From NCBI RefSeq assembly GCF_000025865.1, contig NC_014002.1:124001-188000 (forward strand): a DNA stretch of 64,000 bases, written 5' to 3'. A program made the translations under genes and the position numbers. Below are positions 1-8,797 of the stretch, in pieces. This DNA comes from Methanohalophilus mahii DSM 5219. Lineage in GTDB: Archaea > Halobacteriota > Methanosarcinia > Methanosarcinales > Methanosarcinaceae. Positions within the stretch are counted from its first letter, which is position 1; each line of letters begins with the position of its first letter. The notes beneath the pieces were generated by a model, which saw only the letters and a list, made by a program, of their open reading frames with translations, had not been told where the DNA came from and made no database searches.

Positions 1-3000
1 GTATTGCCATCACCAAAATCCCAGTTCCAGGTATCAACCAGACCTGAGGAATTATCGGTAAACTCCACACTCAAAGGTTGTGTGCCACGGGTTACATTGG
101 CCGAGAAATCAGCGATAGGCAGGATTGATACATCGATTACAACATCACCAGTACTGTTCATGTTTCCTGCAGCATCACCAAAGGTACAGTTGTAGGTTAT
201 GGAGCTGACAAGTGTACCTGAATCGCTTGCTGGTATGGAGATGTTGTGTGTATAATTTCCAGAATCTTCCTTCATCTGGTATTCTTCACCATCCACTGTG
301 ATATTGTACATTTCAACTCCGATGTTATCGGTGGCGTTGATTTTGATGGTGATATTGTCTCCAGTATTGGCTGATTGCACTTTGTCGGACCAGTTGTAGG
401 ATGGTTTAATGTTATCTGAAACATTTATCGTCTTGTCACCGCTTGTATTGTAATTACCTGCATCGTCATAGAAAGTTGCATTGAAGACAATGTCCTCCAC
501 TGAATCCATTGGAACATTTAGGGTATAGTTGTACCAGTTATCGTTCTTTGTGAGTTCAGAAGTATCGTTAGTTGAAATGTTGAACTCTGTACTGGTAATT
601 CCAATGTTATCAGAGACATTGAAACCAATCACAGTAGTCTGGCCTGTATTGACATCTTCCTCATAAACGATATACTGGATCACAGGAGCGATGTTATCTG
701 AAACATTTATCGTCTTGTCACCGCTTGCATTGTAATTACCTGCATCATCATAGAAGGTAGCGTTGAATACAATATCTTCCACTGAATCAATTGGGACATT
801 CAGGGTATAGTTGTACCAGTTTCCATTTTCGTTAAGTTCTGCAGTATCGTTAGTTGAAATGTTGAACTCTGTACTAGTAATTTCAATGTTATCTGTTACA
901 TTGAAACTAATCACAGTAGTCTGGCCTGTATTGACATCTTCCTCATAAACGATATACTGGATCACAGGAGGAATGTTATCGGAGACATTGATGGTTTTGT
1001 CACCACTTGCATTCAAGTTACCTGCATCGTCATAGAAGGTAGCGTTGAAGACGATGTCCTCCACTGAATCCACTGGGACATTCAGGGTATAGTTGTACCA
1101 GTTATCGTTCTTTGTGAGTTCAGCAGTATCGTTAGTTGAAATGTTGAACTCTGTACTAGTAATTCCAATGTTATCTGTTACATTGAAACCAATCTCTATA
1201 GTATCACCTGTATTGACGTTTACAGGATGTTCTACAGCATTGATCTCAGGAGAATTACTATCAAATTTGAATACATTGGATACAGAATGGTTGATATTAC
1301 TGGCGTTGTCGGTAGCTCTGATATGTAAATACCAGTCTCCATCGACATCCTCCTTACTCAAAATAGCGTCATTGGTAAACCCTTGCCAGCTACCGGCAGA
1401 TTCTTCTGTTTGGGTCCAGGAATACTCAAGTTTTTCAATACCTGAAAGTGCATCACTTGCACTTACTGTTGTGCTGTGAATGTTAGAATAAGTATTGTTG
1501 CCATTGGTTCCAAAAATAACGATTGCATCAGTAGTATCTATTTTGGAAACATGAACCACACTTATGTTCTCATTACCCGCAGCATCCTGTGCATATACCG
1601 TGTATGACCCATTGCTTGTTACAGTAAAATCATAGGGAGAAGAAATCTCGTTACCATTTGTTGCGAAATGGCTTGCTTCATAATCTCCGCTATCCCATTT
1701 TACCTTTGCAATTTCATTATCGTCATTGAGACTTACATCAATTAGTGCACTGGAATTCTGCCATTGGGTGAAATTGCCGGAAATTTCTATTTCAGGAGGG
1801 AGTGAATCCATGATTACTGAACAGTTTACGCTACTGTTGGAATTGCCGACAGCATCTGTTGCATTGATGTTCAGATCATACTGGCCGTCAATTGTAACAT
1901 CAGCAATAACAGAATTGTTGGTCCAATAGTCATTGTTATTGCTTAAAATGGCCTCATCGATTGTGTTATTTATGCTGGAGACATTGACAACTACCGAGGA
2001 TACAGTAGATGTATCGCTTACCGAAACGTTCAGTTCAAGGAGGCTTCCGGGTCCTATTATTTCTGCTACGGGTGAATTTGGATTTACTTCAGGTGCTTCA
2101 CCATCGGCTGTATATGTTGACCAGTGTTCTGTGCTGAAAGACAGTGTACCATTTTCTGCATCCCATTGAAGACCAGACACCGAACCATTGGATGTCTGTC
2201 CTGTTTGCAGGATGGGCTGGTCGTTGAGCAGTATGCCCGGCTGGCTGTCAAAGGATTCGAGTCCTCGCATTGTAAGATTGCTGGAAACATTCAATCTGCT
2301 CAGGTTTTCAGAATCCAGCGTTGTCTGTGCTGTGGCAAAATTTACATATTCACCGAATTGCTGCAATTTCTGAGCGAACTCAATGTCACAGAGATTTACG
2401 GTTTCCGTAAATTCCATGCTTCCAATTACATTACCATTGCCATCATTTGCTTCAAATGTAAGGTTACTTACATTGGTAAGATCATCGATTGTTGTCCAGT
2501 CAGTAGTGTTTGGATTTGCCAGCCCGGAAATATCTGTTTTCGGGTTGAAGTTTAACATTACAGGGCATATTGTAGAATTCATCTGCCCAGATGAATTTGC
2601 CAGAATGGTGATGTAATATATTCCCGGCTCTGAGTCAGGAAGCGTATGATTGAGAAGAGTAAAAATGCCCTCGCCATGATATTCGAAAGGAATCTGTCCG
2701 GCAGGTTCACCTGGTATAGTCGAAAAGTTCGCGGTTACTGCTGTTACTGAACTGTTATTCAATTGGGTCATGAGACTGACGTTTTCCCCGCTATAGGCAA
2801 AAGTGAAATTCGTATTTACATCCCTATTGGTTCCATCATTATTGATGAAAAAAGCTTCAGGTGTGGAATTGAATATAGATGGAGATGAATCTGTATTACC
2901 TGCGTCTTCTTCAACATCTGAAATTGTTTCATCAATATTTTTAGTCAACCCTATGTAAAATGTATAATCCACCGATTGGCCTGGTGCAAGAGAACTTTTG

Positions 3001-3926
3001 TTAAATGTCAATGCAATGTAGCTGTCAGCCTCTACACTATCGCCTTCTGATGGTGCAGAATCCCAATCAAGGTCTCCATAAGGAGGATTATTTGGTATTA
3101 AACCACTACTTCCGTAGGAAACCCTGGCATCCTCGTCCTGGGTATAATAGAATATGGGTATGCTCGAAATCTGGCCTATGTCTGTACTGAGGTCTCCATC
3201 TTTGAGTTCTGCTTTTACGATTGCCTTGTTACTTGTACCTTGCTGGCTTACGATTGTATTTTTAGTAGCATAATTACAGCCTACATCCACCCCATTATCT
3301 GGATCGAAAGAACGCTGATAGCGTACATTTTCCATCATATCAGGGCCGGCATTTGTTAGAGTAACGTTTACTTTCAGGAATCTTTCTGTGGGTTTGAGTT
3401 CATAAGTTTGGTTGATGACCAGCTTGTCCTCATAGATACTATCGACTGTTATGTGCCCTGTTTTGCTATTGGTAATATTAGTTATTGTTGTTGGAATATT
3501 ATAACCTGCATTCCGTCCATTAGAATCTGAGTACTTGGTTCCATCCTTCATAAAGCCGACAGACCAGCGTTCTTCCGGACTTCCGGGGAGAAAATAGTCG
3601 TAGCGATAGTCGTAAGTATCATTGTAAAATCCATCCAGATCGGCATAAAGCCCAATACCACCACTACGTTCAGAGCCAAAGAAACTTTCTGGAGCATTGG
3701 TATCTGCTCCAAATCCACCGTTGGGCAAAATACCGACTTCAATAAAATCACTTCCCAGGAACATGCATCCATCTTTTTCAGCAGCTCTCACTCCTCCTAT
3801 GGAGGAATCTTCTCCACTGTCAGCCATGGCCATTACAGAAAAAGATAAAATACCTATAATTAGTGAAATTGTTATTAAAAAGGATAGCAAAATAATTTTT
3901 CTTATTTGATTTAGTTTATATTCCAT
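1..3926 (-). CDS. Large secreted surface protein with Ig-like tandem repeats and PKD domain (3' end beyond window)
   Basis: The minus-strand frame is open from an ATG at 3924-3926 to the left edge, about 1308 codons, and is partial at its C-terminus. A GGTGA ribosome site lies 4-5 bases before the ATG. The N-terminus has a basic start and a hydrophobic segment (about residues 12-32) ending near Ala-Met-Ala, a signal peptide or anchor. A unique N-terminal region of about 600 residues follows, then an Ig-like module (about 2070-1810) shared with the genes at 4856 and 43397, then four copies of a 94-residue Ig-like repeat between about 1256 and 128, and finally the start of a PKD domain (WNWDFGDGN) at the edge. 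The protein is rich in Asn, Ser and Thr with many N-glycosylation sequons, so it is probably an envelope or S-layer-associated protein. Its ligand or partner is unknown. A C-terminal sorting signal may lie outside the window. Confidence 0.85.
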   Translation of the reverse strand, partial: MEYKLNQIRKIILLSFLITISLIIGILSFSVMAMADSGEDSSIGGVRAAEKDGCMFLGSDFIEVGILPNGGFGADTNAPESFFGSERSGGIGLYADLDGFYNDTYDYRYDYFLPGSPEERWSVGFMKDGTKYSDSNGRNAGYNIPTTITNITNSKTGHITVDSIYEDKLVINQTYELKPTERFLKVNVTLTNAGPDMMENVRYQRSFDPDNGVDVGCNYATKNTIVSQQGTSNKAIVKAELKDGDLSTDIGQISSIPIFYYTQDEDARVSYGSSGLIPNNPPYGDLDWDSAPSEGDSVEADSYIALTFNKSSLAPGQSVDYTFYIGLTKNIDETISDVEEDAGNTDSSPSIFNSTPEAFFINNDGTNRDVNTNFTFAYSGENVSLMTQLNNSSVTAVTANFSTIPGEPAGQIPFEYHGEGIFTLLNHTLPDSEPGIYYITILANSSGQMNSTICPVMLNFNPKTDISGLANPNTTDWTTIDDLTNVSNLTFEANDGNGNVIGSMEFTETVNLCDIEFAQKLQQFGEYVNFATAQTTLDSENLSRLNVSSNLTMRGLESFDSQPGILLNDQPILQTGQTSNGSVSGLQWDAENGTLSFSTEHWSTYTADGEAPEVNPNSPVAEIIGPGSLLELNVSVSDTSTVSSVVVNVSSINNTIDEAILSNNNDYWTNNSVIADVTIDGQYDLNINATDAVGNSNSSVNCSVIMDSLPPEIEISGNFTQWQNSSALIDVSLNDDNEIAKVKWDSGDYEASHFATNGNEISSPYDFTVTSNGSYTVYAQDAAGNENISVVHVSKIDTTDAIVIFGTNGNNTYSNIHSTTVSASDALSGIEKLEYSWTQTEESAGSWQGFTNDAILSKEDVDGDWYLHIRATDNASNINHSVSNVFKFDSNSPEINAVEHPVNVNTGDTIEIGFNVTDNIGITSTEFNISTNDTAELTKNDNWYNYTLNVPVDSVEDIVFNATFYDDAGNLNASGDKTINVSDNIPPVIQYIVYEEDVNTGQTTVISFNVTDNIEITSTEFNISTNDTAELNENGNWYNYTLNVPIDSVEDIVFNATFYDDAGNYNASGDKTINVSDNIAPVIQYIVYEEDVNTGQTTVIGFNVSDNIGITSTEFNISTNDTSELTKNDNWYNYTLNVPMDSVEDIVFNATFYDDAGNYNTSGDKTINVSDNIKPSYNWSDKVQSANTGDNITIKINATDNIGVEMYNITVDGEEYQMKEDSGNYTHNISIPASDSGTLVSSITYNCTFGDAAGNMNSTGDVVIDVSILPIADFSANVTRGTQPLSVEFTDNSSGLVDTWNWDFGDGN
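128..1256 (-). repeat. Four tandem 282-bp repeats encoding Ig-like domains
   Basis: Copies begin at phase-equivalent points 282 bp apart; the motif GTTATCTGAA or its variant recurs at 411, 693 and 975. The middle copies are nearly identical in DNA, the outer two more diverged. Each encodes 94 residues with an NVTDN motif and a YDDAGN-like end. The repeats stay in frame inside the surface-protein gene and could expand or contract by recombination. Confidence 0.85.
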
Positions 3927-4049
3927 TTACTCACCATTGAATTTATTTGATTGTTCAGGTTGCTTTCTTTTTTCGTATAATATAATAAATCATATTTATA
4001 TATAACAATAACCATCAATTTATAATCTAGGGGTAGTTCACACCAGAGA

Positions 4050-4093
4050 TTCAACTTTTAGATTATAGTTTCCTTCCGTAAGGGAGGGGTAGT
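4050..4093 (+). repeat. Degenerate IS200/IS605-like end motif, copy 1
   Basis: TTCAACTTTTAGATTATAG followed by TTTCCTTCCGT matches copies at 4389-4434 and, inverted, at 15503-15549. It is directly preceded by CTAGGGGTAGTTCAC (4028-4042), which looks like the right end of an IS200/IS605-type element. No transposase or TnpB frame is nearby, so this is read as a relic. The family assignment rests on resemblance only. Confidence 0.45.
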
Positions 4094-4245
4094 TAAATTC
4101 TCCTTTTGTGATCGTGGGAAAAGAATATGAAAATGAGCCGGAAATTTTCATTGATGCAGGGTCTGTGTATAAGGCAATCTTCTGCAGAATAAGAACGGGC
4201 ATGAGATGAAATAATATCAGGAATTAGATTAATATATTAAGGAAA

Positions 4246-4381
4246 TTTTATATATAAAGGCAATCTAATATATTACACAGAAGGGCAGGATAAAAAACGG
4301 ATCCAGACTCGTATCGTACCACCACCACTATACCACTGTCTGTTTTTTTCCAATATCCTGCCCTCACATCATGCTTTTTTT
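4246..4381 (+). ncRNA. Candidate small RNA with long-range hairpin
   Basis: A TATA-like stretch (TTTTATATATA, about 4246-4256) sits about 25 bases before an 11-bp perfect inverted repeat: AGGGCAGGATA (4282-4292) and TATCCTGCCCT (4354-4364). The loop of about 61 bases contains a C/A-rich CCACCACCACTATACCACT stretch. About 10 bases after the right arm is a T-run (4375-4381) that could end transcription. No reading frame of note covers it. The order promoter, stem and T-run suggests a structured RNA of about 100 bases; no known family is recognised. Confidence 0.4.
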
Positions 4382-4388
4382 AGATTTA

Positions 4389-4434
4389 TTCAACTTTTAG
4401 AGTAGAGTTTCCTTCCGTTTACGGTGGGAGAGGA
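4389..4434 (+). repeat. Degenerate IS200/IS605-like end motif, copy 2
   Basis: TTCAACTTTTAGAGTAGAG, then TTTCCTTCCGTTTACGGTGG with a short CCGT/ACGG palindrome, then GAGAGGAA. It is the best-preserved member of the three-copy family (others at 4050 and, inverted, 15503) and lies immediately before a fragment of a protease-gene tail (4466-4576). Confidence 0.5.
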
Positions 4435-4465
4435 ATGTGTTCATTAATCTTGCAGATCGCTTGTC

Positions 4466-4576
4466 GGCAATTCCTCTGAAAACACAACAAAGTCTGCAAA
4501 AACAACTCCTGATCCGGGTGTACTTGCGATTCTGGGAATTATCTGCACAATCTATGTGATGCGAAAAAGGCTGTAA
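4466..4576 (+). pseudogene. Fragment: C-terminal anchor of a PGF-CTERM protease-like protein
   Basis: This 36-codon stretch ending at a TAA reads GNSSENTT then PDPGVLAILGIICTIYV and a basic MRKRL end. It aligns along its whole length with the last 36 residues of the papain-like protein encoded at 15602-18274 (GNPSENTT, PGPGVLAVLGIICILYV, RTRL). Nothing upstream in frame belongs to the rest of that protein. The bases after the stop (4578-4632) also match the bases after 18274. It is therefore the broken-off 3' end of a paralogous gene, left behind by deletion or recombination. Confidence 0.8.
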
Positions 4577-4577
4577 T

Positions 4578-4632
4578 CATCTCGGTTGACGGGCAGGTGG
4601 ATCAGAAAACCAATTGTCGTGGGTGAGTATGC
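4578..4632 (+). repeat. IS200/IS605-like right-end remnant, copy d
   Basis: The TTGACGGG stretch followed by AATTGTCGTGGGTGAGTATG resembles the segments at 18280-18340 and 19447-19501 (GAGTGACGGGG, AGAAAGCCC, CGTGGGGGTATGTCAG). It lies directly behind the protease-tail fragment, just as copy f lies behind the intact protease gene, so gene tail and repeat were duplicated together. Confidence 0.5.
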
Positions 4633-4855
4633 CATTCTTCAAGTGGGCAGTGAGGACGACAATAAGATTTCCGCAAAGCCTGTATTTTGAAGTTCTTCGT
4701 GGAAGATAAGTTGACACAACACAGTCTAAGCCAGGACACTTTTTATATAGTGTAGATATTATTATATAATTTAAGTATTAAATGTTAGAATATGTATTAT
4801 CATATCTTTCTTTAACTTCTATTTTCTCAAATTACTAAAAAAATAAGGCGATCAA
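4633..4855 (+). promoter_or_regulatory. Upstream region and probable promoter of the beta-helix surface gene
   Basis: There is no coding frame of note. A TATA-like ATTATATAATTTAAG at about 4761-4775 would start a message near 4795, giving a leader of about 60 bases. The weak ribosome site AAGGCGATC lies 3-4 bases before the ATG at 4856. Confidence 0.45.
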
Positions 4856-7800
4856 ATGAGAATCCCCCTAATTCTTCTGATTTTAACCATTATGATGGTT
4901 GGTACTGCAGGTGCAAATACATTAAATGTGACTGATGAAAGCACCACTAATAATTATACAACTATACAATACGCTGTAGATAATGCTACATCTGGAGACA
5001 CCATCCATGTCTATCCAGGAACCTATAGTGAGAATGTGGTTGTAAATAAGGAACTGAATATCATTTCTGTAGATGGTGCTTCTGCCACACATGTCATGGC
5101 AGCTGCTTCTTCAGACCATGTATTCAATATTTCTGCTAATAATGTGACAATTGACGGTTTCAATGTGAGTGGTGCTGATGAAAGTGATTTTGGTAAAATG
5201 AGTGCAGGTATCTATCTGCGCAATGTTACTAAATGCACTATTTTCAATAACATCCTATCAAACAATCGATATGGAATTTATCTAGCTGCTTCTAACAATA
5301 ACAATTTGACCGGTAATAACGTGTCAGAAAATTCTGTTGCTGGCATTCATTTAGACTCAAGCCATGGAAATTATCTGGTAAATAATAATATTTCAGATAA
5401 TATTGATCGTGGAATTAACATAGATCTTTCTAATTACAACAATTTGACAAATAACGAAATTACAAAAAATTCATTGCAAGGCATTTCGTTGTATAAATCA
5501 ACAGAAAACTCAATGGTAAGTAATACCATTTCGGGAAATGGTTATACTAATTATGGGGCAGAGGCTGGCATATATTTAGGATCCTCTACTGATAATAACA
5601 TCTACAATAACTGGTTCAACAACTCTGTAAATTTCAAAGTAATGAGCGGTTGCGATTACAATAACTGGAATACCACAAGCACTACAGGACCCAATATAAT
5701 AGGCGGACCACATATCGGAGGTAACTACTGGGCTACCCCGGATGGTGATGGTTTCAGTCAGGTAAATACAGATTCCAATGGTGATGGTTTTTGTGATACA
5801 CCTGAAGATACTTATGTGATACACGAGGTGCAGAACAATTACGATTATCTGCCCCTTGCCGGTGACAATAAAGAACCCTCAGTAGTCCCTATTACTCCTC
5901 CTGCAGATAAAAGAATTGGGCCCGGCCATTTGCTTGAATTAAATGTTTCAGTAACAGACACCTCTGAAATTTCCTCTGTTGTGATCAATGTCTCCAGTAT
6001 AAATAATACAATAAATGAAATTCCCCTCACCAATGTCAGTGGCTACTGGGTAAACAACATAACAGTGGATACAATCGCCGATGGAGTATACAATCTCAGT
6101 ATCAATGCAACCGATGTGTATGGAAATTCCAATACTTCCGTGGACATATCTGTGGAAAGGGATTCCTTTGTCACAGTTGGTGCAGAAGGTAAGGATGATA
6201 CAACCATTCAGAATGCTATCAATAACACCTATGATGGAGACACAATTCAGGTTTTCCCGGGAACTTATGAGGAAAACTTGGTTGTAGATAAAGGATTGAC
6301 TATCCACGCAGCATCAGATGACCCTTCTGAAACTGTAATCAAAGCAGCCACGTCATCACAGGTTATACGGATAAATCCGGAATATGGATCTCAAAGCAAT
6401 TTTACCATCACCGGCTTTACGATAGACGGTAATGATACTTCATATGAAGGCTTAAGTTTATATTCTAATTTGAAAGAAGTTTCACCTGCAAATTATAATT
6501 TCACATTTACAGATAATGTGATCACAAATGTTAGCAGTACAGCCTTGACTGTAAACGGCTTAAATGAAGTCCATATTCTGAACAATAATATTACAGATAT
6601 TGGTTATGCGGGAATCATTGCGAGAAACATAAATGGTCTCGAGATAAACAATAACTCATTAACCAATATTAGTAGCCGTTCTCCTGAGTCTTATAGTCCT
6701 GATTCTGTTGATGTTGCATCAAGAGTTATGTCTGCAGGTATTAGTGTTTCAGGTGTATATGAAATCAATATTAAGGATAACGTTATCCAGAAGTGTGGAT
6801 CAGATGGGATTCATATCTCTCCTATCAACGACATTTATGTTCAAGGACAGGAAACATACCATGAATACGCTCAGTCCATAAGTGTAAGTGGAAATGAAAT
6901 ACATGGTGTTGAGTATAATGGTATTTCAATAGAGGGTGATCGCATTGTCTCTAAAGATATTTCAGAGAATGTTGATTATACTCTTATTATAAATGATAAT
7001 GTTATAAAATCCCGTTATTCAGGTATATATGTTGAAGATACTAAAAGTATAGAATGTATTGATATAACTAATAACGATATCAATAGTAGTAGTAGTTCTA
7101 TTGATACCATATTATCCTCAATAAATCTGCCTTCCGGGATTTTGATAGTAGGAGAAATGGTAGGTGTAGACGTATCTGAAGAATCAACACCTGATACTTC
7201 TATAAAGGAAGTCTCTATAAATAACAATTCTATAAATAGAAGTTTCATCGGAATTTTTGTATTAGGCACATCGTCTCCTCAAATACAAGACAATATTATT
7301 AGTTCCTCTAAGATAGGAATTGCATATGGTTTTAATTCGGAAATAGGCCAACATCCTGTAATTGCAAAAAATCATATATATAACACTTCTTACGGAATTG
7401 ATATTTTTGGAATTACAAATCTTTCCATTTCAGACAATACAATAAATGAATTTACTGAAGTCGGTATTGGCTGTGAATTTACTCAGAATACTTCCCTAAA
7501 TGGCAATATCATAAACGCTGGTACTGAAGGGGAAAAAGGTACAGGAATCCAGGTTTCCCAGAGTGAAAACGCCACAATCAGAGACAATAGTATCGAATCT
7601 GCACGTTATGGCCTATACTTTGAAGATTCAGCAAACAGATACAATTCAATTGCCATGGCAACAGATGCAGAGATTTCCATAACCCGTCCTCCCTCCTTTT
7701 CAACACAGAACTCTACCGTTAGCGGGAACACTATTTCAAACAATGGTGCTGGCGGTATATATTTGGAATATGCAGAGAACAATACTTTCTATAACAATTA

Positions 7801-8728
7801 CCTGAACAATATCAATAACACCGTTTTTGGTGAAGGAGTGGCTAATAACACCTGGAATACTACAGTTACAGCAGGACCCAATATTATAGGTGGGCCCCGC
7901 ATTGGTGGTAACTTCTGGGCAACACCTCAGGGAGATGGATTCGGTCAGGTAAATGTTGATTCCACAAGCAATGGATTTTGTGATAATCCCAGAGGATCGT
8001 ATAATATTTCAGGATCCGGTCAGTATGACTATCTTCCCCTTGCTGCTACAACAGAATCCAAAAAGGTTAGCAGTTCCGGTGGTCGTGTCTATGTGGGTCC
8101 AAGTATGCCTGCAGAAAATGTCCAAAATACAGATTCCGGAATTAAACGCGTGCTTGCAGGATCAAATGTAAAATATGATTTCTCTGAAAATGCAGGTTCT
8201 GTATTTGGAATCAGTTTTGATGCAAAGGACGATAAAGGCAATGTTGTGGCAAAGGTACAGGTACTCAAAGACAAACCTGATGATGTGGATACACCTTCAG
8301 GTAATTCCTATCAGATGATGAGTATCACGGTAGGTAATCAGGATACTATCTCTGAAAATAATGCTGACAATATTCTTATCGAGTTTAAGGTCAGCAAGGA
8401 ATGGACCGAACAAAACAATATTGATCCTACCACAATCCGCATGACCAGATTCCATGACGGAGATTGGCAGGACCTTCCAAGTAACGAGGTTGGTGAGGAT
8501 GACGAATACTTCTATTTCACTGCCGAGACATCTGGATTCTCTGTATTCAGCATTGTCGGGGATGAATACAAAGAAGTGATAGAGGAGCTGGTTGCTGAGG
8601 AATCTGAGGTAGAAGATGTGGAGGAACCTGCATCTGAAAACCAAAACGCTCAGACACCTGGATTTACCGGCATGTTTGCAGTGGCACTGATTGCAGGTGC
8701 AGCGCTTGTAATGCAAAAGAAGGACTGA
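4856..8728 (+). CDS. PGF-CTERM surface protein with parallel beta-helix (NosD-like) repeats
   Basis: 1290 residues. The signal peptide covers about 1-20, ending TAGA. Two right-handed beta-helix blocks (about 30-300 and 440-1000) carry NNxxGIYL-type turns. Each ends with a module containing GPNIIGGP and GGN(Y/F)WATP(D/Q)GDG, so the protein contains an internal duplication. Between them (about 350-435) is an Ig-like module shared with the genes at 1-3926 and 43397. Next comes a PGF-pre-PGF domain (about 1075-1235), an acidic linker and a PGF-CTERM tail (TPGFTGMF, a hydrophobic stretch, QKKD). Such tails are cut and lipid-linked by archaeosortase A, so it should sit on the outer face of the cell. 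Beta-helix proteins of this type often bind or cut polysaccharide, but no catalytic residues are evident. It is probably transcribed alone, with a terminator behind it. Confidence 0.9.
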   Translation: MRIPLILLILTIMMVGTAGANTLNVTDESTTNNYTTIQYAVDNATSGDTIHVYPGTYSENVVVNKELNIISVDGASATHVMAAASSDHVFNISANNVTIDGFNVSGADESDFGKMSAGIYLRNVTKCTIFNNILSNNRYGIYLAASNNNNLTGNNVSENSVAGIHLDSSHGNYLVNNNISDNIDRGINIDLSNYNNLTNNEITKNSLQGISLYKSTENSMVSNTISGNGYTNYGAEAGIYLGSSTDNNIYNNWFNNSVNFKVMSGCDYNNWNTTSTTGPNIIGGPHIGGNYWATPDGDGFSQVNTDSNGDGFCDTPEDTYVIHEVQNNYDYLPLAGDNKEPSVVPITPPADKRIGPGHLLELNVSVTDTSEISSVVINVSSINNTINEIPLTNVSGYWVNNITVDTIADGVYNLSINATDVYGNSNTSVDISVERDSFVTVGAEGKDDTTIQNAINNTYDGDTIQVFPGTYEENLVVDKGLTIHAASDDPSETVIKAATSSQVIRINPEYGSQSNFTITGFTIDGNDTSYEGLSLYSNLKEVSPANYNFTFTDNVITNVSSTALTVNGLNEVHILNNNITDIGYAGIIARNINGLEINNNSLTNISSRSPESYSPDSVDVASRVMSAGISVSGVYEINIKDNVIQKCGSDGIHISPINDIYVQGQETYHEYAQSISVSGNEIHGVEYNGISIEGDRIVSKDISENVDYTLIINDNVIKSRYSGIYVEDTKSIECIDITNNDINSSSSSIDTILSSINLPSGILIVGEMVGVDVSEESTPDTSIKEVSINNNSINRSFIGIFVLGTSSPQIQDNIISSSKIGIAYGFNSEIGQHPVIAKNHIYNTSYGIDIFGITNLSISDNTINEFTEVGIGCEFTQNTSLNGNIINAGTEGEKGTGIQVSQSENATIRDNSIESARYGLYFEDSANRYNSIAMATDAEISITRPPSFSTQNSTVSGNTISNNGAGGIYLEYAENNTFYNNYLNNINNTVFGEGVANNTWNTTVTAGPNIIGGPRIGGNFWATPQGDGFGQVNVDSTSNGFCDNPRGSYNISGSGQYDYLPLAATTESKKVSSSGGRVYVGPSMPAENVQNTDSGIKRVLAGSNVKYDFSENAGSVFGISFDAKDDKGNVVAKVQVLKDKPDDVDTPSGNSYQMMSITVGNQDTISENNADNILIEFKVSKEWTEQNNIDPTTIRMTRFHDGDWQDLPSNEVGEDDEYFYFTAETSGFSVFSIVGDEYKEVIEELVAEESEVEDVEEPASENQNAQTPGFTGMFAVALIAGAALVMQKKD

Positions 8729-8732
8729 AAAA

Positions 8733-8757
8733 GAGTGGGAATCCCCCACTCCTTTCT
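8733..8757 (+). terminator. Hairpin terminator after the beta-helix surface gene
   Basis: GAGTGGG (8733-8739) pairs with CCCACTC (8745-8751) and is followed by T-rich sequence. The possible upstream start of the next gene at 8735 lies inside this hairpin, which argues for the later start at 8798. Confidence 0.7.
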
Positions 8758-8775
8758 TGCTTTTTCTATCAAAGA

Positions 8776-8790
8776 AGTTATATATATTAT
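8776..8790 (+). promoter_or_regulatory. TATA promoter for a near-leaderless subtilisin message
   Basis: AGTTATATATATTATAA lies only about 10-20 bases before the ATG cluster at 8798, 8804 and 8807. Archaeal transcription starts about 25 bases after the TATA box, so the message would begin near 8804-8810. That implies a leaderless start at one of the two later ATGs unless a weaker upstream promoter is used. No ribosome binding site is visible. Confidence 0.5.
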
Positions 8791-8797
8791 AAATCAA

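Noticed and set aside
8735-8797. Upstream start of the subtilisin gene
   Set aside because: It lies inside the terminator hairpin of the previous gene and before the TATA box; the signal peptide begins at 8798-8807.
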